Below are positions 8,324 to 18,893 of a stretch of 64,000 nucleotides of DNA, one piece after another (the first letter of the stretch is position 1; each line of letters opens with the position of its first letter). This stretch comes from Hyaloperonospora brassicae (taxonomy: Eukaryota > Oomycota > Peronosporomycetes > Peronosporales > Peronosporaceae). Under the pieces are notes generated by a model that saw only the letters and a program-made list of their open reading frames with translations, was not told the origin of the DNA and did not search any database. A program made the position numbers and the translations under genes. The stretch is taken from contig CANTFL010001204.1 of assembly GCA_947650285.1 (NCBI GenBank), positions 186,001 to 250,000 of the forward strand. The letters are read 5' to 3'.

Positions 8324-10048
8324 ATGTGGCGCGCGGTCGTGCGCGCGTCCGGTCTGTCGTCGCTCCCCGCGGCAGCGCTCGCCGCAACGCTCTCGTCGTG
8401 CTCGCACTCGTCAGCCACTGAACCAGTGCAGTGTCTCCCGGACGCACCGCTTCCCGACGCACAGCCCTTCGTACCGCCGTCGGGAGACAAAGTGCGGCTC
8501 TCGCGTCGCTTCACGCGCCGGAAACAGATCAAACACCACCGGTACGTCATCGTCGGCTCCGGCACGACGGCCAACGCGGCCATTGAGGCCATCCGACAGG
8601 AAGACCCGCACGCCGACATTCTCGTGCTCAGCGACGAGAACGCACTGCCGCGTCGCGACTTTGGCGGCTGTCAACCGGCGGCCGACACCGACCGTCAACC
8701 CACCGACCAAACCGACGGCCGTCGGCCGCCGCCGGACGAGCCGCTGTCGCCCGCACTGCTCCAGAGCTACAACGAGTGGCGCCGCCACTTGAGCGCGCGG
8801 TTCGAGGACGACGTCGCGTCGTCGTCGGCGTCGCGGCCGCCGCCGCTGACGCTGTTGCTGGACAAGCGGCCGCTCGAGTTCGACGTGGAGAAGAACCGCG
8901 TGCTGCTGGGCGACGGCACCGACGTGCGCTACGAGCGCTGCCTCGTGGCGTCGGCCGGGCGGCCCAAGCACTTTTACGTGCTCGACAGCGCGCGCGTGTC
9001 GTACGCGCTCAAGGACCGCGTGAACACGTGCACGACGCGCGCGGACTTTGGCCGCCTCGAGCAGCTCGCGGCCGCCGCTGCGCCCCACGACGTGCAGAGT
9101 GTGCTCGTGATCGGCGCGGGCTTTCTCGGCTGCGAGGTCGCTTGCGCGCTCGCGACCGACGACCGCCGGCGCCGCGCGCGCCTCGCGACGAAACTCGTGT
9201 TTGTCGAGCAGGCGCCGAGCGCGCGGACGCTGCCGCTGTACCTCGCGGAGGAACTCGCGCGGCGGCTCGCGCGCGCCGGCGTGGACGTCGTGCCGGACCG
9301 CCTGGTCACGGGCCTGCGGCCGAGCGTCGACGACGAGAACAACGAGAGCGATTGCGGCGTGACGGTCCACGTGCTCGGGCAGGACAGACCGGAGGCCGCG
9401 CTGGACGCCGACTACGTCGTGCTCGCGTCGACGCACACGGACCCGGTGCCGTCGCTCCGCATGGGCCGCGCCACGCGCGCCGGCGGTGGCCTCGAGCGCG
9501 ACGAGAAGAACGGCGGACTGGTTGTGAATGCACAGCTCGAGGCCGTGTCGGGGCTGTTTGTTGCGGGCAACGCCGCGAGTTACTACGACCCGTACTTGGG
9601 CCGCCGCCGGGTCGACCGGTACGACCACGCGGTCAATAGCGGGCTGACGGCCGGCCGGAACATGGCGCGGTCGCTCGTGGGCACGGGCAAGATGAAGGTC
9701 TATCGGCACCAGCCGCTGTTCCGCAGCCACCTCCCGGGCATTGGCGTGCTCATGGAAGGGATTGGCGAAGTGGATTCGTCGCTGCGGACCGTTGGCGTGT
9801 GGGTGCGGCCGCCCGGCACCGGGACGGACGTTGACGGCGCGCGCGGCATGTCGTATGAACGCGGCGTCGTGTACTACCTCAAGGGCAACAAGATCATGGG
9901 CATCTTGCTCTGGAACGCGTCGGACGTGCTGGAGAGCGCGCGGCAGCTGATGCTGTCGAGACCGGAGATCCGCGACAATGTCGTGGAGGAGCTGAAGCAC
10001 ACGATTTTGCTGGCGCCGAACGACTGGCTGCATGTGCTGTCGACGTGA
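8324..10048 (+). CDS. Apoptosis-inducing-factor-like FAD/NAD(P) oxidoreductase, probably mitochondrial
   Basis: 574 codons, uninterrupted. The N-terminus (MWRAVVRASG..., Arg-containing and Ala/Ser-rich) looks like a mitochondrial presequence followed by a hydrophobic stretch. Residues about 75-82 (VIVGSGTT) form the FAD-binding Rossmann turn; about 260-269 (VLVIGAGFLG) form the NAD(P)H-binding turn; about 413-420 (VAGNAASYYD) is the second FAD contact, followed by LGRRRVDRYDHAV, a signature of animal AIFM1. Residues from about 450 match the AIF C-terminal domain (YRHQPLFRS, IGEVDSSLRTVGVW, GILLWN). In animals AIF resides in the intermembrane space, binds FAD and NADH, and supports respiratory-complex biogenesis; its death role need not apply here. 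GC-rich third positions also leave a long minus-strand frame, judged spurious. Confidence 0.93.
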   Translation: MWRAVVRASGLSSLPAAALAATLSSCSHSSATEPVQCLPDAPLPDAQPFVPPSGDKVRLSRRFTRRKQIKHHRYVIVGSGTTANAAIEAIRQEDPHADILVLSDENALPRRDFGGCQPAADTDRQPTDQTDGRRPPPDEPLSPALLQSYNEWRRHLSARFEDDVASSSASRPPPLTLLLDKRPLEFDVEKNRVLLGDGTDVRYERCLVASAGRPKHFYVLDSARVSYALKDRVNTCTTRADFGRLEQLAAAAAPHDVQSVLVIGAGFLGCEVACALATDDRRRRARLATKLVFVEQAPSARTLPLYLAEELARRLARAGVDVVPDRLVTGLRPSVDDENNESDCGVTVHVLGQDRPEAALDADYVVLASTHTDPVPSLRMGRATRAGGGLERDEKNGGLVVNAQLEAVSGLFVAGNAASYYDPYLGRRRVDRYDHAVNSGLTAGRNMARSLVGTGKMKVYRHQPLFRSHLPGIGVLMEGIGEVDSSLRTVGVWVRPPGTGTDVDGARGMSYERGVVYYLKGNKIMGILLWNASDVLESARQLMLSRPEIRDNVVEELKHTILLAPNDWLHVLST

Positions 10049-11040
10049 GGAGTGTCGGGGCGGCAGCTGCTGCTTGTGGGGTGCAGGGACGTTTGCTGCA
10101 AGGCGGTGGTGGGAGCGGGACGTGTGTCGCCTGTCGGGCTTATGTTGACCGCGAGGCTCGCGGAATGAATGAACTGGTGTGGATGTGTCATGACGTGTGC
10201 TGAAGTGGGTTGGCGAGTGAAGTTGACGGTGTCGTTGTGTATGTGCGTCGCTCGAGTGCTATTGCTACTGCTGCTGAGGGTGTGTGAGGGTTAGCATGAC
10301 GAGCACTGCGCGTACATTTGCAAGGCGAACTTTCAAGAGGACACTGCAATAACTGCGACGTAGACCCAATATGTACATCCGCCGCCTTCTCTTTGGGTCG
10401 GACAGACGTGCGGTGCAAAAGAAGCAGTTGATGCTGATGCAGCTGACACAGCACGTGGCCAATGGACCGCCAACGACGATCGACTCGTTCATCATGGACA
10501 GCTATTCACCAGAAGCAGTGCAAGAGCTACTGCAAGTCGACTCGGAAGCACTTTGTGCTATGGGATGGACACTTTGTATAGCGTAAGTGCAGTCTCGAAC
10601 AGGTGCCAACAGGACTACAGATCGATCGATTATATGTCGGGTAGTGCTTGTTCGACGGTTCCACGCTGCACGGGGAGTGTTTACTACAACTGAGCTACTG
10701 ATCTCTGCTGGATCTCGACAGCCTGACAAACGATACGAAGGAGTCCATGTCTCGGTGTCGCACAATCGGATAGTGCCGTTCGAGTGCACATATATGGGAA
10801 AAGAGCTGTTGCAAAGCGAGCAGCACCGAAGCGACTGCAGCAATCCGTTGCTTCGTGTAGTGTATCCTCAGCACGTCGTGGCAGCAGACGCTCTTCCGTT
10901 CCATCAGCACCACTGAACCATTGTCACCCCACGTGACTACTACGTGAAATATCGCTTCCATTGCACACTGCGAGTCACGCGACCACCGACTGACGAGAGA
11001 CGCATACTGTGGTTTAGTACGCCGCATCACCACCGACTTC
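10049..11040. other. Short intergenic region between the AIF-like gene and a START/FYVE-like gene
   Basis: This region probably holds the 3' ends of two convergent genes. One 71-codon + frame (10371-10586) ends next to a GTAAGT that could be a splice donor. It has no recognised domain and is not called as a gene. Confidence 0.4.
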
Positions 11041-13089
11041 TTACTTGTAACACGGCGCTTCCAGCTGAACCAGAGCTCTTCCTCCCAGTCGATGTCCGAG
11101 TCGGCCGTCGTGGTGCAAATGACTTGCGACTTCGACCACCCGCCCGCCATACCGCATCGTCTGCGTGTTCCGTCGCGTGAGCTGGTACACGCTTTCAGCG
11201 TTCTGCCGCAGCTCCTCCATGCGTCGAATGAGCTCGCGCTGTCTTCGCGCTTGGAATTCCATCGACGACGGCGACGATGACGATGACGACGAGGACGACG
11301 TCGAGTTTTTTGCCGTAGCTTTCGGTGGCAAAGACGACGCGAGCGGATCCAGCGACGTCTCTGAAAACTCGGGCAGCTCCGAGAACGCATTCGGGGGCTG
11401 GGTCTTCCTTCGACCCGCTTCGGTCTCGTAGAACTCACTGTTCAAGTAGTCGTCGCTGTCCACGTAGTCGTCGCTGTCCGGGCAGTCGTCGTTGTCCCAG
11501 TAGTCGCTGTCCAAGTAGTCGCTGCCCAAGTAGTCGCTGCAGGAGCTGAGGCTGCCAGTGAAGTTCGGCTCCCGCCATCGCAGTTCGTTCGCGTTGCCGA
11601 TGCCCGGCGGGTAACTCAACGTCCGCTTTCGGACCGGCACGTCCGAGTCGTTGGTGCTCAGACTTCTTCGTCGGGGGTACAGAGGCTCCACGTCGTCTTC
11701 GTCTTCGTCCTCTTCGACGGGCGCATAAAGACGCGAGTGAGCCAACGACGACGACGACGCCGACGTGTCGCTCGAAAGCGTCTTCGGACTCGATAGAAAC
11801 CGGTGGAGCTGCGTGGCAACCACGTCGTCGTCCCTCCGGCGCGTCGGTTTCGTTCCCATGGACGACTGCGCCGTCAGCTCCACGCGCGCGACGTCTGCGG
11901 CACTAAAGATCGAGCCCTTGGCCACACACGCCGTGCAGAAGATGGTGTTCTTCTGCTTGAGCTCCTTCGGGCGCGCGACGCGGTAGCTCAGTCGCTTCGT
12001 GACGCGACATCGCGAGCAAACGGCTTCCGAGCACAGCTCGCAGTACGCGATGCTCCGGAACCGGTGCAACGCGGTCGTGCAGATGGCACACGGCTCGGTC
12101 GATCCGTGCACCTTCGACCACTTGGCCGAGCCATTGGCACGATGGCCGTTGCTACTGCTCTTGCAGGTTGTATTGCTACTGCTACAGTTGTTGCTGTCGT
12201 TGGCATGGACGAGTCCGTGCGCACGCTTGAACTGTTGCTGTTCGAGCAGGTACTCGAGCTTCTTGCTGCGGGCACACTCGACCGCGAGCGCGAGCTTCAG
12301 AATGGTCGTCACGGTTGAAGCCGTTGCGACGGCGCACGGGATGTAGCCGCTGAGGTCGACGAGACCCGTCATGTAGACGTCGACCGTGTGGTTCGCGAGC
12401 TGCCGGAAGAGGTTGCACGAGGCCACGCGGGCGCGCAGGACCTGGTGCTTTTCCGACAGGACCCCGAGGCCCGGGAGGTCCACCGAGTGCATGACGTAGT
12501 ACCCCAAGCGCTCGCCGTTCGGGCGCACGAGGATGCCCGACGCCTCGACAAAGACAAAGTCGCGCTTGGTCGTGACCTTTGTCAGCTCGAGCACGTGCCA
12601 CTTGATGCCGCAGAACTGAAACGGGTTCGCGACCGTCGGCGACTCGATGCAGTGCAGTAGTTCGGCGTCCACGAGCTCTTCGTTCGTGTACGACGCGCGG
12701 ATGAACGTCGACGTCGTGTCGGTCGCGAGTAAGCCGTACATGACGTCTTCGAGCGTCCCGGCCATTGACCCAATGGTCAAGAGCTTTGGCGCCCGGTAAC
12801 TCGCATCGCCCGTGTCGTCATTGCCCACGTCGGGGGCCGAAGACGGCCCTTTGATCGTTTCTGCCGGTGCAACGCCGGACCGATGTCGGTAGCAAATGAG
12901 GTTCTCTACCCGCTTGACGACTTTGTACTGAGATCGCGGCAGTAAGCGCCGGTGCTGGTGCTGATGCGTTTCGTACTCGGCTACGGTCTCGACGAGTGTC
13001 TGCTGCACGAGGAACTCAATGCGACCGATTTGAGCTGCCGAGAGCGCCGGGTAGTTGCCAAACGGGGCGCGAGACAAAGGGAATCGCAT
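11041..13089 (-). CDS. START-type lipid-binding and FYVE-related zinc-finger protein, paralogue 1
   Basis: The frame opens at 13125, but the ATG at 13089 (MRFPLSRAPFG) is preferred because it aligns with MKFPLPKNLFP of the upstream paralogue; this gives 682 residues. Residues about 90-300 resemble the START-like region found in many oomycete FYVE proteins (for example FQFCGIKWHVLE, DFVFVEASGI). From about residue 334 there are four CxxC pairs (CAIC, CELC, CSRC, CTAC), the eight-Cys zinc pattern of FYVE fingers. The usual R(R/K)HHCR phosphoinositide-binding motif is replaced by EAVCSRCRVTKR, so PI3P binding is uncertain. The rest is acidic and Ser-rich with a poly-Ser run and a short C-terminal helical segment (RRMEELRQNAESVYQLTRRNT). 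Its role is probably membrane or lipid-linked; no specific function is known to me. Confidence 0.85.
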   Translation of the reverse strand: MRFPLSRAPFGNYPALSAAQIGRIEFLVQQTLVETVAEYETHQHQHRRLLPRSQYKVVKRVENLICYRHRSGVAPAETIKGPSSAPDVGNDDTGDASYRAPKLLTIGSMAGTLEDVMYGLLATDTTSTFIRASYTNEELVDAELLHCIESPTVANPFQFCGIKWHVLELTKVTTKRDFVFVEASGILVRPNGERLGYYVMHSVDLPGLGVLSEKHQVLRARVASCNLFRQLANHTVDVYMTGLVDLSGYIPCAVATASTVTTILKLALAVECARSKKLEYLLEQQQFKRAHGLVHANDSNNCSSSNTTCKSSSNGHRANGSAKWSKVHGSTEPCAICTTALHRFRSIAYCELCSEAVCSRCRVTKRLSYRVARPKELKQKNTIFCTACVAKGSIFSAADVARVELTAQSSMGTKPTRRRDDDVVATQLHRFLSSPKTLSSDTSASSSSLAHSRLYAPVEEDEDEDDVEPLYPRRRSLSTNDSDVPVRKRTLSYPPGIGNANELRWREPNFTGSLSSCSDYLGSDYLDSDYWDNDDCPDSDDYVDSDDYLNSEFYETEAGRRKTQPPNAFSELPEFSETSLDPLASSLPPKATAKNSTSSSSSSSSSPSSMEFQARRQRELIRRMEELRQNAESVYQLTRRNTQTMRYGGRVVEVASHLHHDGRLGHRLGGRALVQLEAPCYK

Positions 13090-13169
13090 GCGACTGACCT
13101 CCTTCACAACGACAACCAGCAGCAAAGGACGAGGCCCTCGGACGCAGCAGCGCGTAACTTGAGTAATGC

Positions 13170-13170
<1 letters not shown>

Positions 13171-13227
<57 letters not shown>

Positions 13228-13238
13228 GGTCTGTCTGT
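13171..13238. repeat. (CTGT)n microsatellite
   Basis: About 16-17 tandem CTGT units with two degenerate units near the 3' side, upstream of the START/FYVE-like paralogue 1 start. Confidence 0.95.
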
Positions 13239-13450
13239 TGGTCAATCGGTATTGCTAACTAACTCGCTCGCTCGATTGCTGGCAACAGGTCGCAGGTAGT
13301 CGGAGCAACTCACTTGACACGTGCCCCTTCGTGCGAAAGGTCTGCTGCGTTCAGGTCCGTTGCTGTATGCTTTTGAGTGTGCTCGAGCCCCACAGACAGA
13401 GCGAAGGGCTACGCCACGAACGAGGATGTAATGCTGCACGCGAGGCACAC

Positions 13451-13478
13451 CGAGAGAGAATAGAGAGAGAGAGAGAGT
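13451..13478. repeat. (GA)n microsatellite, interrupted
   Basis: GA dinucleotide run with one interrupting AT, in the spacer between the two START/FYVE-like paralogues. Confidence 0.85.
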
Positions 13479-13988
13479 TCTCATCGGTCGAAGGAGATTT
13501 TTTTCGTGCCTTTCGAGGCAGTACGTCTCAGCTCGTCCACACGTCTCACGAGACGCGGAGCAAGTTGCAGTCCAACTGTCGTTGCGAGGACAAGTGGCTG
13601 CTGGATACGGTTCCCACGCGCCGACTGCGACTGGTTGGACAGTGTCTGTCTCGAGGCGCTGGAAAAAAAGGCGATCGCCCGTGGCGAAGCGCCGTCCGAC
13701 ACGAGAGAGAGACTCGGAGCTGACTCTCGACTTTTGGCTCGAGCGTGCAACAGGAGGACGTGCTCACGACGATGTCAGTTGGCTCACCCACGACTCACAA
13801 AGCACGTGGGCCAAGTCGAACGCTCGGCCGGCAATATACGTGCGTGTGTAATCATTCGTCCGGACGCACGCGGCAACGGGTTCTGACTGACTGTCTCGTG
13901 AAAAGTTCAAAGGCCACCTGACCGGCGTCGCAAGTTGTCCACGCGCGGATGATTTTCCACGATACCGCTGGACTCGTCCGAGCGCGGC

Positions 13989-14016
13989 GAGAGAGAGAGA
14001 GAGAGAGAGAGAGAGA
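13989..14016. repeat. (GA)14 microsatellite
   Basis: Perfect GA dinucleotide run in the spacer between the two START/FYVE-like paralogues. Confidence 0.95.
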
Positions 14017-14424
14017 CGCAACTACTTGTCATGTTGCAACTAGGTGGCGTGTCGATGGTATACGCGTTGGGAAGAAGGACCTGTCGAGCGGCTCAAGTTG
14101 TCGAACGTCGTGGATGGCGTATCCGACGAGATCGCTTCGGACCCCGAAAGAGAGAGAGGAGAAAGCTTTGAATCGGATATTTCTCTCGTGTCTCCGAGCT
14201 GAGCAACGAGTCGAGTGACCTGCAGAACGATACGGCGCGTCGAAGGAGAGCATCGTGTCGTCCCTGATCACAAGACAACGGTGGCACATATTTCAAGCTT
14301 GCACGAATGCGATCGGTGATGAAGATGGAGATGGAGACGACAATGATGATGACAGCGACACTGGGTCCATTCTGTCAGCTCGATAAATAGCACGGCGCAT
14401 AGGCGTCGCGATGGTACTACTCGT

Positions 14425-17399
14425 CTACTTGCCACGGCCGACGGTCATCGCACGCGTCGAGCGCAGCCCCACGACGTTGAACGCAAACGGCTGCGAAAAC
14501 GTCCGCACGCCTCGAAGAGTGTCAGCGGCGTGAGACGGCGACGACTTGGGCGCGCGGCCGCTATCGCGCTCCTTGAACGCCGCTTCCGTGTTGGCCCGCG
14601 CGACTTGGTAAGTCGATTCCACGACGTGGTGCAGGTCCTGCATTTGCTGGAAAAGCTGGTGCTGGTACGTAGTGGTTTCCTCGGACGCGACGATTGTGTT
14701 TGCGCGGTGCACGCGCGGCTGCGACCCGTCCAGAGCGAGCTCGACATCCGACTCGGACTCACTTTTTTCGGCACCTCGAGCTGCGTCAACGACATGGCGT
14801 CCTCGTCACTCTCTTGACAGCTATCGTCGGGCCGCTCGGACCTTATCGCGGGCGCTGACGTATCGTCTTCGTCGGCCATTTGCGGCTCCGCCACCTCAAT
14901 GGCTTCTTCCGTCGGCTCCACCGTTCGCTTATCCGCTTCCTCTCCATCCGGCAAACAACGCTCTGCTGCCTCGTTCTCCTCAGACAGTTTCGGCTCCTCT
15001 GCCCCGAGGTCGCGCTCCGCGTGTGTTCCGTCCACCTGCAGATCGTCGTCGTCAACGGTCGGCTCTGGACCCGAGTCCGCCTCCCGCTTGCGCTTGTCGT
15101 TTTCACCTTCCTCGACGATCGGAACCTCGCGCTGAGACTGTGCAAAGTCACTTCGGGGCGTCTCGCACGCTTCGTTCGCGTCATCCAGCACGGCCACCGA
15201 CGATTCGTAGCTCGAGCGGCCCTCGAACTCGTCACCGCTCTCGAACTCGCCGTACTCTTCAGTGCCCTCGCTCTCCAGTTCATTCACGAGGTCCTGCTCC
15301 CCCACGGACAGCACGTAGTCCAAGTGCCGCAGACTGCGGATCGTCATGGTCATGCGGTGATCCAGCACAACCGGCTCGTCCCCCGTCACCTCCACCTCTC
15401 CAACAACAACACCAGCAGCGTCGAGTGCTGCTCTACTGTTGTTCCCCATTCCAAGGTCAGTGAGCGACAGCGAGTCGCTCGTCGACGCGGCACTCGACAA
15501 CCGGTCCGTGCTCATGCTCAACGTGCCCCGCATCATGTTCTTCGTCAACGAGCTCGGCACTTGCAACGGCGTTGACGACTGAGCCGACGCCGACAGTCGA
15601 GAACCCACCGAGTATTCCCGCGACAGGTCTTCTGGCTGAAGGTTGCGACCACGGCTGGAGCCGTCTCGGCCTCGGCCGTAGCTGTGACATCTCGTGGCCC
15701 CGTTGCCTCGGCCGATGGATTCGCTGCTTCCGCTGTTGGGGAGGCTGCCTCGACCGAGCACGACGGTCTCGTACGTGGACTTCTCCTGCGACAAACTCCT
15801 TCTCGAGTGCGTTGTCGAGGGCTCCGACTGCAGACATGAGCGGCCTCTTGTGCGGACCCACAGCTCCTGACGCGCGATCTCCAGCGCACTCTCGCCGCCG
15901 ACACTTGCAACGCACTTTTTGCAAAAGTTGATGGACGACTGCGTGACCTGCGCATTGAGCGTACTACTGCTGAGCTTGCGCACGATGCGGCAGCGGCTGC
16001 AGATCTGCTCGCAGCACAGCTGGCACGACAGCGTCTTGGAGAGCTTCCCGAGCTTGCCGCGGCACACACCGCATCGACGACAGCGGGTCGTCGAGCTGTA
16101 GTCGCTGCGCTGGCTGAAGCTCTCCATTGTCTCGTGCACGGACGACTCGTTCACCGGCCTCAGCGCTGACGTTCCGGATCGAGACGACCTGGCAAAGACA
16201 CTGCCCAGTGCGGCATTGCCACGCGACGAGAGCGTGATGTGCGCGGCGGACGGGCGCTCGTTCTGCAGACAGAACGCGAGCTTCTTGTCCTGGGCACAGC
16301 TCACGGACTTCCAGCAGTTGCTCAGCGCCGTGGCAGCCGACCGCACAGCCATGCGGTCGAGCACGTGTCCACTCGGGTCGACAGACGCCGTCATGAACAT
16401 CTGCACGCAGTTGTTGCTCGTCTCCTCAAAGATATAGCAGCTCGACACCTTGGCCCGCACGATCCGGTGTTCCTGGAGCTCGCGGCACGTGGGGATCTGC
16501 ACCGAGTGTATGAGGTAGAAGCCCACGCGCGAGTCGTCCGGCCGCATCATGATGCCCGAGAACTCGAGCACGACAAAGTCGCGGGGAAAGACGATGCGGC
16601 TCGCGCTGCGGTGCTTCGCGCGCACGAGCCACTTGATCCCCAAGAAGCTGAACGGATCGGCTACCGACGGCCCTCGGATCTCGCGCAGCACGGCGCAGTC
16701 GGCAATGTGCTCGTCGAGGTACGAGCTCCGGAGGCGGACGGACGACGCACTGGGCGACACGACGCCGTACATGACGTCGTCCAGTGACCCCCGCAAGGTG
16801 CCGACCGCCAGCAGTCGCGGCAGACCCGAGGAATCGGACTTGGTGCCGGAGAATGCGGCGGTCGTGACGTGCGGCTCGAACGACCTGTCCCCTGCACCGC
16901 CGCCGATACTGCCGTAGCTGTCTGGACGGGTTGTGCCGTCGAGACTCGCGTCGTGGACGTGCATGCCGGCAACCGACTTTGCCGTTCGCGGGGACGACAG
17001 CGGGCCACCGCTGCACACGCTCGTGGCCGACAGCAGATCGTGACTGAGGACGGTCGAGACCGTGGACGTCACGGGCCCCAAGCGGTCGTGCGCCATGTTG
17101 TGACTCGGTCGACTGCTGCCGCACGAGACGGTGCTCTGGTACAGCGCGAGACTCGTCGACGTCTGCTGACAGCCGTCTCCCCCGTCCGTGTCGCACTCCT
17201 GGTACATCGAGACGCCGTCGCGCGTCCGAATGAGTTTCCACCGCCGCGCGTCGACGCGTTTGTGGTCCCGCAGCACGAACCGGTCGTACTCGCCCAGTGT
17301 GGCCTTGACGAGCGTCTTTGCGAGCTGCTCGTAGTCCTGCTCCTGCGCACTCGAGAGCTCGAGCGGCGGGAACAGGTTCTTCGGCAACGGGAACTTCAT
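14425..17399 (-). CDS. START-type lipid-binding and FYVE-related zinc-finger protein, paralogue 2, with an apparent C-terminal frameshift
   Basis: It starts at ATG 17399 (MKFPLPKNLFP); an in-frame ATG at 17441 is possible. It has the same order as paralogue 1: START-like region (SFLGIKWLV, DFVVLEFSGI), then from about residue 443 four CxxC pairs (CGVC, CQLC, CSRC, CKKC) without the R(R/K)HHCR motif, then a long acidic, Ser-rich region. Around residue 877 the open frame leaves homology: in the six-T run at 14763-14768 (A-run on the coding strand) one base seems missing. The alternative frame, ending at 14425, contains QLFQQMQDLHHVVESTYQVAR, which matches the C-terminal helix of paralogue 1. 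Either an assembly error or a real frameshift explains this. A GTGAGT just after the run could be a splice donor, but no matching acceptor was found by eye. The gene lies 1.3 kb upstream of paralogue 1 on the same strand, a tandem duplication. Confidence 0.83.
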
Positions 17400-18227
17400 G
17401 GCGGACGTGTCGCCGCCAGCCGGTGGTGCGACGTGGGCCAAGTTGTGCGTCGGAAACGCGACCGTAGTACCGGTCGGCGGTGGGTGTTATGTCGGACGAG
17501 CGACCGGCGCACCTCCTGTTGCTGCTTGCGGTCGATCGATCACGGGATCTGCTCCAGTCGCGGCAATGCACGTTCCTGGCCACCTCGAGGCGAGCGGGTC
17601 CTCTTGCCTCTGGTCGTTTGCCGAATGGCACGACGGTGGAAGAGCGCGTTGGCTGGCGAGTGGACAGCCGGCGCACATGGGCGCGCAGAGCAGAGCCCGC
17701 GCACGTGGCAATGCGACGACAGGGCGCCGTCGTCGATCCACAAGGCGCGTGTGTATCGGCGCTCTACCCCTCCAGATGGTCTCATGTGAAGACACGACAC
17801 GACCGCCCCCGACCGTGCTACAGTCCCACCGCGTGCGGATACTCACGCGCCTTTTCCGTCATGATCGGAACCACAGGACGGTCTGAGCTCGTCGCGTGGC
17901 GAAGCGCTGCCATCGACAACCGACTGGTCGTGTGTTTTTCAGGCCGGCGGGGGTGGTGCCCCATCGGATCGCACACTTGCGAAATCGGTCGTGCACTGGC
18001 GCCGCTCGCAACGACACAACTGCAGGTGCGCAGGATCTTGCACGCGGTAGATGGGTTGGCAGACAATGGCAGTCGGACGAAGAGCGCCATGCGCTCCGAA
18101 ACGTCGACAGTGGATTCTTTTCCGACTTGTGGTAGGAAGTCAGCGTCTTGTGAAGACGACGTGCTAGAGAACAACATGCTCGAAGAATGCGCTGGCGACG
18201 CAGCATGGGATCGAGGGAGGGAAAAAG

Positions 18228-18252
18228 AAGAGAGAGAGAGAGAGAGAGAGAG
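18228..18252. repeat. (GA)n microsatellite
   Basis: Near-perfect GA run in the intergenic region upstream of paralogue 2. Confidence 0.9.
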
Positions 18253-18498
18253 GGAGACGCACACGCTGCACGTCTTTACCATTGAGCTCTGGTGTTGTTG
18301 GCCACGAAAACCGCATCGTGTCGCCGTTCTCGGTCGGTGGGGTAGTTCATAAACTTGCAAGGCGACATTAGTAGCCGTCCACGAGACGAGGTGAGGTCTG
18401 TCCACGCGATGTAAAGCGTTGCTGCTGGTCGGAGCGTCGCAGGTACGATGTGCCTGTTCATGAAGGTTCTCATCGAGTGGCTCGCGTGTGACTCGCTC

Positions 18499-18552
18499 GT
18501 GTATGTAACCATTTTGCACAAGGGGCCGTGTCGTGCAAATGGTTACATACAC
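18499..18552. repeat. Long inverted repeat, 20-bp stem with one bulge
   Basis: The arm 18499-18519 (GTGTATGTAACC...) pairs with 18533-18552 over 20 base pairs with a single unpaired T. The loop is 13 bases (18520-18532). It stands alone in the intergenic region with no coding frame across it. Confidence 0.9.
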
Positions 18553-18858
18553 ATGCGCTCAGTGGTCTTGCAGCTACTCGTGCAATGGGACATTCACGGG
18601 CACTTGGGGACGAGCTTGCTCTACCCTCCCGATCACTAGACAAAGCCCTGCAGTAAACAGCAGGAGAAGCTGCTTGCAGCATTGCATCAACGATGTCGTC
18701 ATTAGCAATGCCGCTAAGCAGATTGACATGCAAACGCGACATGTGCGGGTCGGTGCATCATGACCTTCTCGTGGACAGCACGTCACGCCAAAATAGCTCT
18801 GCACAGCACATTGACAGTCAAGACCTCGCGCGGGTCATCGACTCGGCAACTAACGTGA

Positions 18859-18893
18859 CTCTCTCTCTCTCTCTCTCTTTCTCTCTTTCATCA
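18859..18893. repeat. (CT)n microsatellite, imperfect
   Basis: CT run with two TTT interruptions. Confidence 0.9.

Noticed and set aside
8411..10033. 540-codon minus-strand frame opposite the AIF-like gene
   Set aside because: It is a shadow of a GC-rich coding sequence: Arg/Ala/His-rich, no domain, and the sense strand has clear AIF motifs.
16426..17676. 416-codon minus-strand frame overlapping START/FYVE-like paralogue 2 in another frame
   Set aside because: Composition is Arg-rich with no domain, while the accepted frame carries START and zinc-finger motifs shared with paralogue 1.
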